A stretch of 64,000 nucleotides of DNA from Narthecium ossifragum (taxonomy: Eukaryota; Streptophyta; Magnoliopsida; Dioscoreales; Nartheciaceae). This document shows, one piece after another, positions 20,259 through 32,394 of the stretch; the stretch's first letter is position 1, and every line of letters starts with the position of its first letter. Below the pieces are notes generated by a model that did not search any database, was not told the origin of the DNA, and was given only the letters and a program-made list of their open reading frames with translations. Location of the stretch: the NCBI GenBank assembly GCA_963920575.1, contig OY986968.1:27286129-27350128 (forward strand), given 5' to 3'. A program made the translations under genes and the position numbers.

Positions 20259-23200
20259 CTAGCCCTTCTGCATTTCTGGACAGGTTGCCTCTTCCTCCTC
20301 AAGGATCTTCAAAGCTTCGCCAACACCATCCTTCAAATCAGAAGTTATATAAATTTGTAACTAAACACTGTCCATTCAAAACTGAAAGGGACCAACAGAA
20401 CATTGAAACTAAGTTGTTTTCTCTAATCTGATTATCAATTGACAATTTACATAAGTACCTCCGAAGAAATTCTTTCAGCAACCTTAGATGCTTGAGCCAT
20501 TATTTCAGGGGACAAGGCAATCTTTAGGGCCTTCCAAAATGCATTTGCAGCTTCCCCAAGACTTGCAGCAACATCACTATTGGGAACCAGATGATGCCGT
20601 AGCAGTGGTTCTGGTGCTACTCCTAACCAGCAGAGCCTCTCAGCCCAATAAAATTGATCAAGCAGGAAGGGACATACTACCTGAGCACAAAAAGAAAAAT
20701 CATTTGATGCATATGCATAAAATTTGCATGACATTAGTTCTTTAATAAGGGAAGCCGAAATGATTGCATATGGACACAAGTAAGCACACATAAGTGCCGG
20801 CATGCATGACGGACAATAACCCTATAAGGTTCATGTCAAAACTCGTTCACAAATTTCAATAACTTGCACCATCTAGTGGAATTAGCTTGCAGATATAGTC
20901 ATAAGCATTTGCATACGCATTTTTCATATACTGACAGGATACATCTATTTGAAGTAAGCAGCAATCAGATATGATGTGCGAGAGACCTCAGCATGCTTAC
21001 CCAGATACCAAGTGTGAAATGGTAATAGTACACATGAAACATGTATCTTGTGTGCATGGGATAAAGCAACATCAAGGACAACAATTATAACCATACAGTT
21101 GGGTTCCAAAGTCCAAAATAGCTCCCCCAGAGCTAAAAGAAATAGACATCTGACTACAATCGGATTGCGAATGTATATCCACACACAACCTGCGGGATTC
21201 CAGCAAGTAACGCTGCAGCAGTTGATCCACTGTGGTCGAAGAAAGACAGGAAATGCAGCATCTCAGTACTTTTCGCGTTTGCCAGCTTAAATGATATGTC
21301 AAAATCGATAGAATCCTGTACCTGCCACCATGATGAACTGCAACTGCACACTTGGGGAAAAGCCAGGTGTATGGTATAACACTAATCATATCAAGCAACG
21401 AAGCTGTATTAGCCCTTCAAAGGGAGAGTTCAAATCAAGATGAAGGTCAACAATCCATTTGGATGATGGAAACATGCTCACCCAGAAAAGCAAAAGAGCT
21501 GGTCATTGAATATGAGCCTGCAATCTTGACTACAAGGGAATTTTTGGGGTTCATCTAAATCTGATGGCACCCGACTAACCGATCGGATTGCAGCATCCAG
21601 TGGTTCATATGCAGCGGAAAAAAGGATGAAGCTGTATCCAGTGATCTCTATAACAGCTTTAAGCACCAAGAGAAATGCTCGAGGATTCGGAATAAAACCC
21701 ATGCTGCAAGCGTGCAAGTGTTCAAGATAAGGAAATGTGAAAAGCTAAAAATATCTCACTTTCTTTTTCCAATGCTTGACTAACACATGAACAAATAGGC
21801 AAATGAAAGGAAAAAGGCGTAAGTCAGAAGCGGGAATAATAGCTGAAAGTTTGGATGGGAGTTATTAAACACGAGAAAGAATCACAGCTTATCATTATTC
21901 TACATAGGTCGTTCACAAAACACTTCAAATTGCAAATGATTGAAGGACATTATATCCGCAAGACTGCAATATGATCTCCACATGATAAGAGATATGTTGC
22001 AGCAGGCAATAAAAGTATGCAATTTGAGAAGAAACTTACAGATACATGCTATCTTTTGTCCAAAAAAATCAATTTAGTAAAAATAATTTATAAATCTACA
22101 TGAAGAGAAATGCCAATCACTGCATTACCACGCAATTCTAACCACTGCATCTGCCTCGATGAGATCTAGAACCTGAAGGAACTACCACCAGATGAAGCAT
22201 GTATTTACTAAGGGGGTGTTTGGTTTGCCTACATGGATCGTCCGGCACATGCATCGCGGGAAGCCCACGTTTGGTTGGGCACTGCATCACCAAAAAGCGC
22301 CCCTCTTTATTTACGTATTTGCCACCGCCCAACTTAAAAGCTGTGAGATGCATGCATTGCGGCGGTTTCCGCGATGCTGGTTGGTTCACCCGAACCAATC
22401 AGATCCTAAGTTTGGGATAATGCATTAACAAGGCCAAGGCATGAACCAAGGTATGTAGCAACGTATTTTCTTCAATGTTGTGCTTGTAGAGACAAACTGG
22501 AAGTATGTGGGGCATATCCAATTAAACCTCCAATAAGCACATGATAGCTTGATATGCAGGTCTACCAACACTGCATGTTTTACTTTACCACACCTTAAAC
22601 ATTTTCTATAGAATTTTGATAGTAGTGTACATCAAGGGGAGTCAATGGTTTACCTTCCAACTGAACTTAGCCCAACAAATATGGGCCTAGATGAGGTAGA
22701 TTTCTTCGCAAGGAACTGTTCTAGGCCAGAATGATTTGCACACAGGTCATTCTTCGGAGTCAAATTGTTGGAGGAACTTGCACAGAGTGTTTCCCTGCAT
22801 TTAGAGCATGAGAATTGCCACTCCATTGGAAGAAACCAGAAACCACAAACATGATTACCCAATGGCCAGTAATCTGTTACCGGAAACATGTTAGTAAAGC
22901 CAATTAGATGATAGCAACAAATTTAAGCCTAAGCAAATGATCAAGAAACCACTTATTTTTCTCGGAGAAAACCACTTATTTTTCTAGGAGAAAACCACTT
23001 ATTTTTCTAGGAGAAAACCACTTATTTTTCTAGGAGAAAACCACAATTACATACTTTAAAGTTGCTAAAGCCTAGCTGGTTTTCATTATACTTTAAATAT
23101 AAATCACCAGAATACAATGGTAGTAGTATCACTATAGCGAAGCGATTAAAAATCTCAAGTTCCATGCCCAAATAAGTATTGCTCGTTATATTTAGGTAAA

Positions 23201-25363
23201 AAGAGTGGCTAGCCTTTTCATATCATTTACAAATCCTCAGAACATCCCCTTTCCACAATAAACTAATTGCCATCTCATGTATTTAATTCAGGCAGGCCAT
23301 TTTTTATTCGATCCAAATACTAAACTCCACATAACAGGTCATGATTCCTGAATGATACATTAACCCAAAGGAGTTGGGAGCACAAAAAAAAAGAAAAAGA
23401 AAAAGAAAAAAGAAATATGCAAACCCAAAAAAGCCCAATGCATACATCCCAAGAAAACTCTGAAAGGCTGAAAGAGCAAGTCAGGTTAAATCAGAATATA
23501 TATAGGCAAATATAGTCCTATCACAGACAAAGCTATCAAAACCAGCACAAGCTTTTTGGTAAAAGTAAAATCCACTAAATAAGAATACACCATACAATGC
23601 ATCAATGACCTAGAGGAAGCCAGAATTTGTCTTTTGTTCGCATAAGTTAAAGTAGTACCTGGGCATTCCACAATTTCCTTACTAAATCCATACCTGCACC
23701 ATGCAAAGGGGTAACTAAGACTTAAACCCATACCTTAATCAGCAGCAGTTAACGAATCTTACAACAATAATGGAGATTGCACCCGCGCATGCCACATAGG
23801 AAGATTGGTTACTGGATCCTGCAAATATTCAAAAAGGAAATTACAACTCAAAAACCAACCACAACATACATCCATGTAGCTACGAAAAACAATTTTTAAC
23901 AGGGGAAAATTTCCAGAAAGGAAAAGCTACATAGAATTAATTGTACATACCGTGAAAGGTAAAGGGCTTAGATTCAAATACTCGCTTCTCCATGAGCCCC
24001 ATTCTTCAGTGAAAAGTGGCCACATCCAATGGAGCACATCCTTCCAGCTAACCTATTTAAAAATGCGGTTGAGCATTACATGTATCTGATTATTCTCGCT
24101 TGCTATATGTTCATAAAAAAGAAATCAAATCGGCTCAACAGTACCATAAATCAAATGCAGAAAGCAAAACATACAAAATTGAAGATTTTAAAGAATTTAA
24201 CCACGTAGTCATAATCTCTATTATTGGAGAATTCAGCAAAACCATTGAAAGACACAACACACCTTATTTTCAGGAGCTTCTTTAAAGTATTTGTACAGAA
24301 GCGGAAGTTCTTGTTTGAACTGACGCTCAAATGTTGAAGGGGCACTATTCAAAGTGTAGACAACAGGCATATTAATACAAAGCAAACAGAATAAATGAGT
24401 TGTGAGACCATAAAACAAGTCAATCTGGCAAAGTTCATGAGAAAAGGTAATGGTAAACCAATGATAACAATTGCAGCTGACAGATGTTCCAGAAAAGTAC
24501 CCAATAAATACTCAAATACCTATAGGGAACAACATAAGGAGCGGCGACAACACATCTAACGTGAAACAGTTCTGCCAGACTCCATCCTTCCTGAACCAAT
24601 GCATTCAAAAATATCACAACCTTAGCTATGAAGGACCCATAGTCCACCAATAACTCCAAAATTAAAGCATAAAAAATTCAACTTTCTCAGTACCAAGGCA
24701 AAGAAATTGATAACTATGAAATCACCGTCAACAGTCGGACCATCTCCAAAAACACTTTCAACCGCAGACAAACAATCCCGTCGGTGGTCCTCCTGAATCA
24801 TCTTTTTGCGCATAGTAAACGGCATGCACTCGGAGTCTAGTCGATGAAAAGAAGACCTAAACAAACTATATATTCAGAGAAACTTAGAACCACGATTACA
24901 CATGGCAATGAGAACTGAATCGTTACCGTTTTGATGAGCAGAAAGAACAGGCGGCGACGATATAGGCACAAAGGAGACGTTCTTGGATTCCAGATGTTCT
25001 TTTAAACCCTAAAATACAAACAAGATTGGCAAAGACCAAGAACGAAATATAAATCCAATTAAATACAAAGACGGTTTTATCTTAGCAAACCTGGTGAGAG
25101 GAGTGAGTGATGAATACCACGTAGTAGTACCGAAGATGGCATGCGAGAGCTGCAGCAATCGCCTGAGACGAGCAAACAACCACTAATTAAAAGGGGTTAG
25201 GGTTCTCTAAGTGGAATGTTTGGTATCGCTTCGAGAAGAAATCAAAGAAACGGAGGAGAGAGGAGACGTGTGGGTGCCCGGGGCGGCTCACCGCGATGGG
25301 GAGGACGTCGCCTTTAGTGCCGAACGCCATGAAGACGGCTCGAGGGGCACGCAGCTCCGCCAT
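20259..25363 (-). CDS. UGT80-like sterol/lipid glycosyltransferase, about 15 exons
   Basis: Begins at 25363 with MAELRAPRAVFMAFGTKGDV (exon 25292-25363). Next come AIAAALACHLRYYYVVFITH (25091-25162), GLKEHLESKNVSFVPISSPP (24927-25008) and SSFHRLDSECMPF onward (24694-24856). Later exons carry the EGWSLAELFHVRCVVAAPYV, APSTFERQFKQELPLLYKYF, DYWPLGNHVCGFWFLPMEWQ and RPIFVGLSSVG segments. The donor-binding region is split over three exons: YTWLFPKCAVAVHHGG, SGSTAAALLAGIPQ, and VVCPFLLDQFYWAERLCWLG. It ends EEEEATCPEMQKG. The HHGGSGST box and the DQFYWAERL string place it in GT1 close to sterol 3-beta-glucosyltransferases (UGT80), but without their long N-terminal PH/GRAM part. Acceptor unknown. 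Several introns carry repeats, including a MITE at 22212-22406. Confidence 0.85.
22212..22406. mobile_element. Tourist/PIF-Harbinger-like MITE in a glycosyltransferase intron
   Basis: A 195-bp element with imperfect ends gggggtgtttggtttg and, as reverse complement, ggatctgattggttcg. It is flanked by TAA at 22209-22211 and 22407-22409. The 3-bp TTA/TAA duplication and GGTGTTTGGTTT-type end fit the Tourist superfamily. No coding capacity. Confidence 0.7.
22948..23045. repeat. 23-bp tandem repeat, four copies
   Basis: Four consecutive copies of 'accacttatttttctaggag' plus 'aaa', nearly identical, inside an intron of the glycosyltransferase gene. Confidence 0.9.
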
Positions 25364-25955
25364 GGCTCTTCTTTGGGAAATCGGCAGTTGGACCTCCAAC
25401 TTTAGATCAACAAACTGTTGTAATTTGCATATCAACCCCTCTCAAAACTATAATTGCACTAAAATGACGGTTAGGAGGGGTTGCATTTTATTCGGGAAAA
25501 GGTGCATCTATCTGGTCAAATTAAGAATTTTGGCCAATTAAAATGATGATCCACATGGTTCTATCTTTTTCTTACGTTCCGTAAAACATCTATATGAAAA
25601 TAGTTTTCTCATAAGCATAAACATGATATGATGCTGAGACCCTCAAAAATTTAAGCACAAATAATGTCTCGCTATTTGAAATTTCAAGATTAGGATTAAT
25701 TTTCCTCAATGTAGATTTGAAGTGAAGGGTATTAGCATCATTCTATAGTTTAAATTTAGTCATGTCTTACCAAGAAATTTACATTGAAATATGATATCTG
25801 GAAGAAAATGGAAAGGGACTTATATGCAAAAGTCCCAAGGACATCGTGGCGATCTTGTGTCCGTATAAAACGTGACAAAGCTAAAGCGTAATTACAAAAA
25901 CTACGACAATGTAAGCATAACTAACAAGCAAATCGAGTTCTTTGCTTGTATTACC
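25364..25955. promoter_or_regulatory. Shared divergent promoter region (592 bp)
   Basis: The glycosyltransferase ATG (25363, -) and the dehydrogenase ATG (25956, +) face away from each other with 592 bp between. The region is AT-rich, with no clear TATA box on either side and no repeat insertion. Shared regulation is possible but is inference. Confidence 0.5.
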
Positions 25956-28821
25956 ATGTTTCTCCAAAAGGTATCGCTTCTCCCTCTCTTGTAGATATAT
26001 ACCTACGATCGCTTGTTTCTATAGAAAAAGTTTGGTTTTTTTTTTCTTCTTTCGATTTGTATTATAGTATGTGTTAATCCAAGAAGGGATCTTGCTTCGC
26101 AGGCATGGAGGACGGTGGCCTTTGGCGTCTATGGTTTCACCAACTTCACCAAGTCCGGCTTCCAGTGAGCCCCTCCTCCTTATATAATTCGCTCTTTTGG
26201 GTGCTATCTTAAGATTTCTTATAATATTACTAGTTGTTGTTGTACTGTCTTGGTTTTGAGTCGCTGAGTTTACATACAATTTGGTAGTTTCTTTAGCAGT
26301 GTTATCAAATCTTCCAGAAAATTTGGATCATACCCATCTTAGTTGATGCCAATTAGAGTTAAAGCTTTTTTCTTTTAAAGGAATTTAGCTATTGAGGGAT
26401 AATGTGGGTTTATGTTCGAATTCTCCAGGGAATCATGTGAATTGATCTGATGATCGACAAACTTTTTTTTCCCTTTAATTTAGGGACCATTCCAAAAAAT
26501 TTAGGGCAGAAGATATGCAAATAGGAATGGAGGGGAAGAATTGCATGGTCACTGGAGCAAATTCTGGCATAGGTTATGCTACTGCTGAGGGTCTTGCTTC
26601 GCGGTATTACATTCTTCTGGGCTTTCTGGAAATTGGGATTGGGTTTTTTATTTTTCAAGGTTTATCTCATACTGTTCTGTTTAACTTTTTCATCAGTGGT
26701 GCAACTGTGTACATGGTTTGTCGTAGTAAGGAGAGGGGTGAGGCTGCCCTCTCCAAGATTCAGGCCAAAACGGGGAATCCAAATATTCGTTTGGAGGTCT
26801 GAGGGTTAAAGGATTCTTCCCACTCTAACTGAAATGGCTTCTTTTGTTATCGTTTTTTAGAGCAACTATAGTACCAAATTTATTCCGTCAATTTTCTACT
26901 GATTAGATCTTTTGATGTTAGGTCTGCGATCTCTCTTCAATAAGCGAGGTCAAGTTATTTGCTTCCAGGTTTTCTTCAGAAGACAAACCACTTCACGTCT
27001 TGGTAAGCAATCTTGTTATATGAGACAATCTAGATAATGTAGTAAAGTTGTACAAATCACTTCCCAAGTGTTTCATAGGATTTGCTGAGTGGATGATTGT
27101 ATCGAAAGACGTTATAGTGCCGAAATTCTATATTGTTTCATTGCACACCAGAGTCCTCTTGGCAACTTTCATGTAGTTGCCATTCATTTATAGGATAGTC
27201 CTTGAAGGGTGCTTTACTAAATCTGTTTATGCTTGTAGGTTAACAATGCTGGCATACTTGAGCACAAGCGTGTTACTACTCCTGAAGGGTACATCTGACT
27301 CATCAGCGCTCCATATATCATTTGATTTTTTTTCTACCCTCTTCATAGAGCACCACTTATAGTTCATAGTTTCAATAGCTGTCGATATTCAGTCATCTAC
27401 CATCAATCTGGTCAATCTAAAAAATGTTCAAATTCATCTGAATCACAGTACCAGTTTTAAAAGCTAATGTGAATTGTTTCTTTCATCAGATTGGAGTTGA
27501 ATTTTGCTGTTAATGTAGCGGCCACTTATACTATGACAGAGCTTATGATGCCAGTGTTGGAGAAATCAGCACCTGATGCTCGAGTTATAACAGTTTCTTC
27601 TGGTGGGATGTACTCAGCTCCTTTGACGAAAGATTTACAGGTATATTTCTCAATCTTGGTCAAAGTTTTCTTATATTGGAACTCTCTCGATTTTCGTTGT
27701 GCCTTTCTTTATCTCTTTCTTGATCAACGACTTTTGTGTATTCTTAGCTTTAAGTCAAGTTAATTGTAGTGCCCAAAGTCCAATAGTTTGCTCTATATTT
27801 GAGTGAAATTTCTCCGTTTAAAGGCATACTTATTCGTTGCAGTTTAGCGAGACAAAGTTTGATGGGACCTTGCAATATGCACGGAACAAGAGAGTTCAGG
27901 TTAGTAAACATGTTCAAGCTGACCTTTGAGGAATTTTCATGTTATAAGTTATAACTATGTGCTTACCTTAAGCTGACTATCATCAGATGTCTGTTTTCAT
28001 AGGCTGAACAAAGGGTTTGTACTCATCACCCATTTTTAACCAGAATAGGAAACATAACAAGAATGCTTTGTTAATCATAACAGAAGCTAAAAATAATGTG
28101 TTATAGAGTTCTCAGCAGTCACATATCCTTTGTTGTCCTCATTGCATGCCTTGTTATATTTTCTTGAAAGTTGCTTAGCCTATATGACCAAATTTTTATC
28201 ATCAAAACTAGTTCTTTCACATATGCTTGAAAGCTAGACTGGAGCATTTTATTGCTTGATTATGTAATTGACACTTACAGAGTTGTTGAAAGTAAAGATT
28301 TATTACATGCAGAAAAGCAAACAACATAAGACACCTGAATTCTCTTTAAGATTTTAATAACTCTGTATTTCACATCCCTTTGCCCTTATTTCAGGTAGCA
28401 CTAACGGAAAAATGGGCTGAAACCTATGGCAGTAGAGGGGTCAGGTTCTACTCCATGCATCCAGGGTGGGCTGAGACACCTGGTGTAGCTAAAAGCTTGC
28501 CTGATTTTTCAGAAAGGTAAAGGTATCTGATCCTGATGAATTGACTGATCCAGTTATGACCTTCAGTTCTTCATGTTCTCAAGCTAAATTTTGCTTCCAA
28601 AACCTCTCAGGTTATCTGGCAAGCTTAGAACCAGTGAGGAAGGAGCAGATACTGTTATTTGGTTAGCCTTGCAACCAAAGGAAAAATTGGTTTCGGGTGC
28701 ATTCTATTTCGACCGTGCAGAGGCACCTAAACATTTACGGTTTGCAGGAACAGCAAATTCCCACAGTATCATTGGTAGCATCGTCAATAACCTCCGTTCT
28801 TTGTGCGACTTGCCGCCATGA
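25956..28821 (+). CDS. Short-chain dehydrogenase, DHRS12-like, 10 exons
   Basis: Exons: 25956-25970, 26103-26164, 26484-26603, 26697-26796, 26922-27002, 27239-27288, 27490-27640, 27843-27899, 28395-28516, 28611-28821, all with GT-AG borders that keep frame. Protein: MFLQK then AWRTVAFGVYGFTNFTKSGF. The NAD(P)-binding motif is VTGANSGIG; VNNAGILEH is the NAG motif; the catalytic Ser lies in VITVSSGGMYS and the Tyr/Lys in YARNK. A conserved HPGWAETPGV follows, and the tail ends LCDLPP. This organisation matches dehydrogenase/reductase SDR family member 12 proteins of plants and animals, whose substrate is not established. All catalytic residues are present, so it should be active. The gene is head-to-head with the glycosyltransferase. 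Confidence 0.92.
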
Positions 28822-29074
28822 GTAACATAACTGTTGTACTAGTTTATTCTTCGGATTCCATGTGTCTTTGCGTATCAATGTCTTGTTGTTTCTAGTTTGC
28901 ATTTGTTTGTGGAAGTCCATTTCTATCTTTTTACCTGTGAAGTTTCTTTATCATGTAAGCTGAGGTACTTTTACTTGCGGGAAAAAAATAAAGCAATTGC
29001 TCGTGGAAGTACATGTGTATGTTTTTATTTGTGGAGTTTCTGTATTATGTAGGGTAAAAAAATGAACTAAAGTC

Positions 29075-29145
29075 TGCACCAGCCGGGAATCGAACCCGGG
29101 TCTGTACCGTGGCAGGGTACTATTCTACCACTAGACCACTGGTGC
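29075..29145 (-). tRNA. tRNA-Gly (GCC)
   Basis: On the minus strand a 71-nt sequence starts GCACCAGTGGTCTAGTGGTA and ends TTCGATTCCCGGCTGGTGCA. Box A (TGGTCTAGTGG), anticodon GCC in CCTGCCACGG, and box B (GGTTCGATTCC) are all present and the acceptor stem pairs. A T-run for Pol III termination follows (the A-run at 29056-29061 on the + strand). Confidence 0.97.
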
Positions 29146-29550
29146 TTTTGTTAAGGTTGTTGAATAAAACTCTATTTGTCTATAAGTACAACAAAAGTTT
29201 CATACACTAATACGTGATGGATCAAATATGTAAGCCCCAGTGATCATTAACAAATTTGTGCAAATAGAAAGAAAAGAATTCATGATTACAAATGTGATTG
29301 GAGCCCTCATGCAGAATTTATAAATCTCCCAGCTATCCTGCTGCCGAATTGCAACCAAGCAGATGCATGAAGTCTATTTTACACCAACAAAAACTCCCTC
29401 TCTCTGTATGCTTCTCTGTATAAAAGAGCACACCCTAAAGTATGCAGCTGAATCTTCCATCCAAGCAGTCCGTCAATTAGCCATCTCTCTCTCTCGTCTC
29501 TAGCTCTAGATATGCGCGCTTATATGTATGTATCTCTCTCTCTCTCTCTC
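29146..29550. other. Spacer; 3' side of the syntaxin gene
   Basis: No gene. A CT/GA simple repeat lies at 29484-29550 (tctctctctc), probably in or next to the syntaxin 3' UTR. Confidence 0.5.
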
Positions 29551-30462
29551 TTATCTTATAAAATTCATGAGGACTGGAAACAGCAGGAGGACGACGACAG
29601 CCGTGCCAAGCAAGATGGCAATGCACGTCCACTTCCTAGAGCTCTTCTGGTACTCCCTGGCCCCCTCCAGCTCCACCGCCCCCCTCCTCACGAACGAGTT
29701 GGCGTGCGCGACGTGGCTCTCGATATCATTCAGCTGCTGCCCCTGCGCCTCCACCAGCGCCGCCATGTCCAGGAACACCTGGTGCAGGTCCATCAGGCTC
29801 CTCTCGATGTCCTTCACCGCGTCGTGCCGCTCCTGTATCTCCGTTATGGTGTCCATCACCTGCCCCCTCCCCTGCTCCTGTATCGCCTTCTGCAAGAACA
29901 TCTCGCTCTCCCCCGACGATATCAAGCTCTCTATCGTCCCCTCGTCCGCCTGCTGCCCCGTCACTGTGTAGTACCTCCTCCCCACCGTCTCCTTATACTC
30001 CGCCGCTATCCTCGCCCGCAACCCCTGGAAGTCGTCCATCAGGTCCTTCAGCTTCTTCCCCAGCCCGGCCACCACCGACGTCCGTGTGCGGTCCGCCGAG
30101 GTCCCCGGCCCGCACCCCGGGAGCCGCCGGTGCGCCGCGTTGGCCTTGTCGAGCGCCTCGAGCTTCTCCTTCACGCCCTTGGCTTTGCGGAGGACTTGCT
30201 GGATGTCGGCGTCCATGCGGGAGCGGACGTCCCGCATGGTCTTGGCGTTGTGCGCCGTCCGGCTCTCCTCGTTGGCCTCCTGGAGGCGGCGGTAGAGCTG
30301 CTCGAGCCCGCGCATGTCGTCCTTGACGTTCTCCACCTCCTCGAAGAACTTGTCGAGGTTCACACTCTCCTTGCCGGTGCCGGACTCCATCTCGTCAATC
30401 TGGGCCTGCTCCTTCAAGTCCGTGTACCTCTTGAACGAGGTCGTCGAGAAGAGGTCGTTCAT
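29551..30462 (-). CDS. SYP124: Plasma-membrane syntaxin (Qa-SNARE), SYP124/125-like
   Basis: An intronless frame of 303 codons. It begins [20 protein letters not shown] with the Habc three-helix domain to about residue 170. A linker contains the [16 protein letters not shown] signature of plant SYP1 proteins. The SNARE helix runs about 205-265 ([30 protein letters not shown]), and the tail anchor is [23 protein letters not shown]1 Qa-SNAREs drive vesicle fusion at the plasma membrane. The N-terminus is closest to the SYP124/125/131 subgroup, which in Arabidopsis is pollen-enriched; that expression is inference here. Third positions are strongly GC-biased compared with the flanks. The long + strand frames over it are antisense shadows. 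Confidence 0.93.
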   Translation of the reverse strand: MNDLFSTTSFKRYTDLKEQAQIDEMESGTGKESVNLDKFFEEVENVKDDMRGLEQLYRRLQEANEESRTAHNAKTMRDVRSRMDADIQQVLRKAKGVKEKLEALDKANAAHRRLPGCGPGTSADRTRTSVVAGLGKKLKDLMDDFQGLRARIAAEYKETVGRRYYTVTGQQADEGTIESLISSGESEMFLQKAIQEQGRGQVMDTITEIQERHDAVKDIERSLMDLHQVFLDMAALVEAQGQQLNDIESHVAHANSFVRRGAVELEGAREYQKSSRKWTCIAILLGTAVVVLLLFPVLMNFIR

Positions 30463-31099
30463 CTTCTTCCCCGATTAGCAGACAACACCAACTCTATGAG
30501 ATTTTCCGATGATGAGAAAGGAATGCAATGGAACAGTGCGAGGAGACGAACGAGGCATGAGAGCCGAGGAGGGGGAGATGCCGAGATGGTCGGCAGCGAA
30601 GGGTTGGTGACAGCCAAAAGGAGGCCAGCCAACTGAGAACAAAGGGGGCTGCCATTTGGCAAGGCTCCTAGGATTACTGGCATCCAATCATTATGTTTGC
30701 ATGCTATATTTGTTGACCCGGTCCATTACCTTACTCACATGGTAAAAAGATAAAGATAGAATAGAGATTAATTTACCACTCTATTACAACAAGTAAATCT
30801 TTCAATTACCAAATGGTTAATTGTTGCCGGTTTTACATTCATTGAGATGAAATCTTTTGTATGATTGATTTGTATGACTGTGAGGAATATTGACCTGTAG
30901 TGCTCAACAGTAAAGGTAGAATCGTAGAAGTTTTCTGGAAATTATGGAGGCTTATGCAGGATAAGGTTATTAATGGGTACTCTTGTCGTTACTATCATTA
31001 TCATACTGTAGATTGCAACGAGCACAACAGAGAAGATAGTGGGAAGGAAGTGGAGATACGAAAGTGTTATAAATCATGCACAAAAAAACGCATTTCATT
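30463..31099. other. Syntaxin 5' region and spacer up to the LINE
   Basis: 30463-30690 is GC-richer and probably includes the syntaxin 5' UTR and promoter. Further right is AT-rich and belongs to the 3' flank of the choline kinase gene, now separated from it by the LINE. No gene seen. Confidence 0.5.
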
Positions 31100-31184
31100 G
31101 AGATTAATAGGAGTTTTTTTTTTTTTTTTGATCAAATAAGTCCTAAGGCTACAGGGCTACACGCCCAAACAAAACAACAAACAC

Positions 31185-31598
31185 CTAGTCAGCATCTACA
31201 GAACCCAACTCAGACGACAAACCCGTCTGTAGTCGAGCTTCCTTAGCTACAGCATTCGCGCGAGTATTAAAATCACGCGGGATATACATCAATTGAAAAT
31301 CAGAAAACCTTCCTATAAACCACCAAATATCACGAACAATTGAATCAAACTCCCGAATCCAAGGGTCTCCTCTATTAACAATATCCACCGCAATCAAAGA
31401 ATCACCCTCCATTAACAATTGCTTAACTCCCTTGTCAATTGCCAATGACAATGCATGCCGAATGGCCAGAAGCTCAGCTTCCAAAACAGACGCTGCCTTG
31501 CCAACCTTAGCTGCAGACCAAAGGACTTCATCCTTTGCGCCAATACAAACAACACCTAAACCAACAACTTCCTCATTCCCATGGACAGAAGCATCCAC
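31185..31598 (-). pseudogene. LINE ORF2: RNase H domain
   Basis: MDASVHGNEEVVGLGVVCIG begins after a TAG at 31599-31601 in a frame that continues from WDGVRI. Hallmarks of the RVT_3/RNase H domain: VDAS (first Asp), AELLAIRHALSLA with the Glu, LLMEGDSLIAVDIVN with the second Asp, and YIPRDFNTRANAVAKEA. It ends LGSVDAD before the 3' UTR and poly(A). Confidence 0.88.
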
Positions 31599-31674
31599 CT
31601 AGATCCTCACTCCATCCCAAGTAGATGACACTAAGGTAGGAGCACTCTGTTTCTTATGTAGCAGAGCAAACTCC

Positions 31675-32376
31675 CTAACTTGCCAACGAATAGAACGAAT
31701 CACCTGCTCCAAATCCCTCCTCCTTCCCCACAACGACACTACACCTCGCCCTCCATAAATTCCACAACGTATATGCAATAGCACATTTTAGAGTCCATAC
31801 CTGATCATCCTTGGAAGAGCCACCCAGCAACTCAAAACATTCATGCACTGAGAGATTCTGCACCTCCACACCCGAGCCCTCCAGCACTCCTTGCCAAACA
31901 CGCCGCGCACAGGGGCACCTAGTGAAGATGTGCTCAATGGATTCAGACTCTTCATGACACCGTGGGCATCTGCTATCACTAGTGGCACACACTGCCCAAA
32001 GCTTCTCCAATGTGGTGATCTTCCCGTGCATCAGTCTCCAAAGGAATTGCTTCACACGAGGTCCAGCCGGGGCTCCCCACACCCTCTTCCACCTACTTGG
32101 TTCCTCTGCCCCACAACCTGTCTTTCCATCCCTAACCATTAAAAAGGAGTAACAAGAAGAAGTAGTAATGACACCTGAAGAACCCCACGTCCAACGGAAG
32201 GAGTCCCCAATAGTGGCTGGCCTGAGATTGGTACCCAACACCTTCTCCGCAAGTGACTCATGGAACATCCCCCTTACCTCAATCTCATTCCACTGCCCAT
32301 CATCAGTAACAAGATCTCCAATAGTCCAGTCCAAAGCACCCTCCTCAACAGCCATCAAGCAAGGGGACTTAATCAA
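31675..32376 (-). pseudogene. LINE ORF2: reverse-transcriptase zinc-binding region
   Basis: Continues the ORF2 frame after the TAA. It includes WKRVWGAPAGPRVKQFLWRL, HGKITTLEKLWAVC and the Cys/His cluster CPRCHEESESIEHIFTRCPC, the zf-RVT region of plant LINEs. Near its end the translation changes frame: YTLWNLWRARCSVVVGKEE here and GVVSLWGRRRDLEQVIRSIR in the neighbouring frame are the two sides of a frameshift. Confidence 0.85.
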
Positions 32377-32394
32377 CGGATCACCCAGAATCCA

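Noticed and set aside
29512..30636. 374-codon open frame on the + strand
   Set aside because: It is antisense to the SYP124-like syntaxin, Arg/Leu/Pro-rich and caused by the high third-position GC of that gene.
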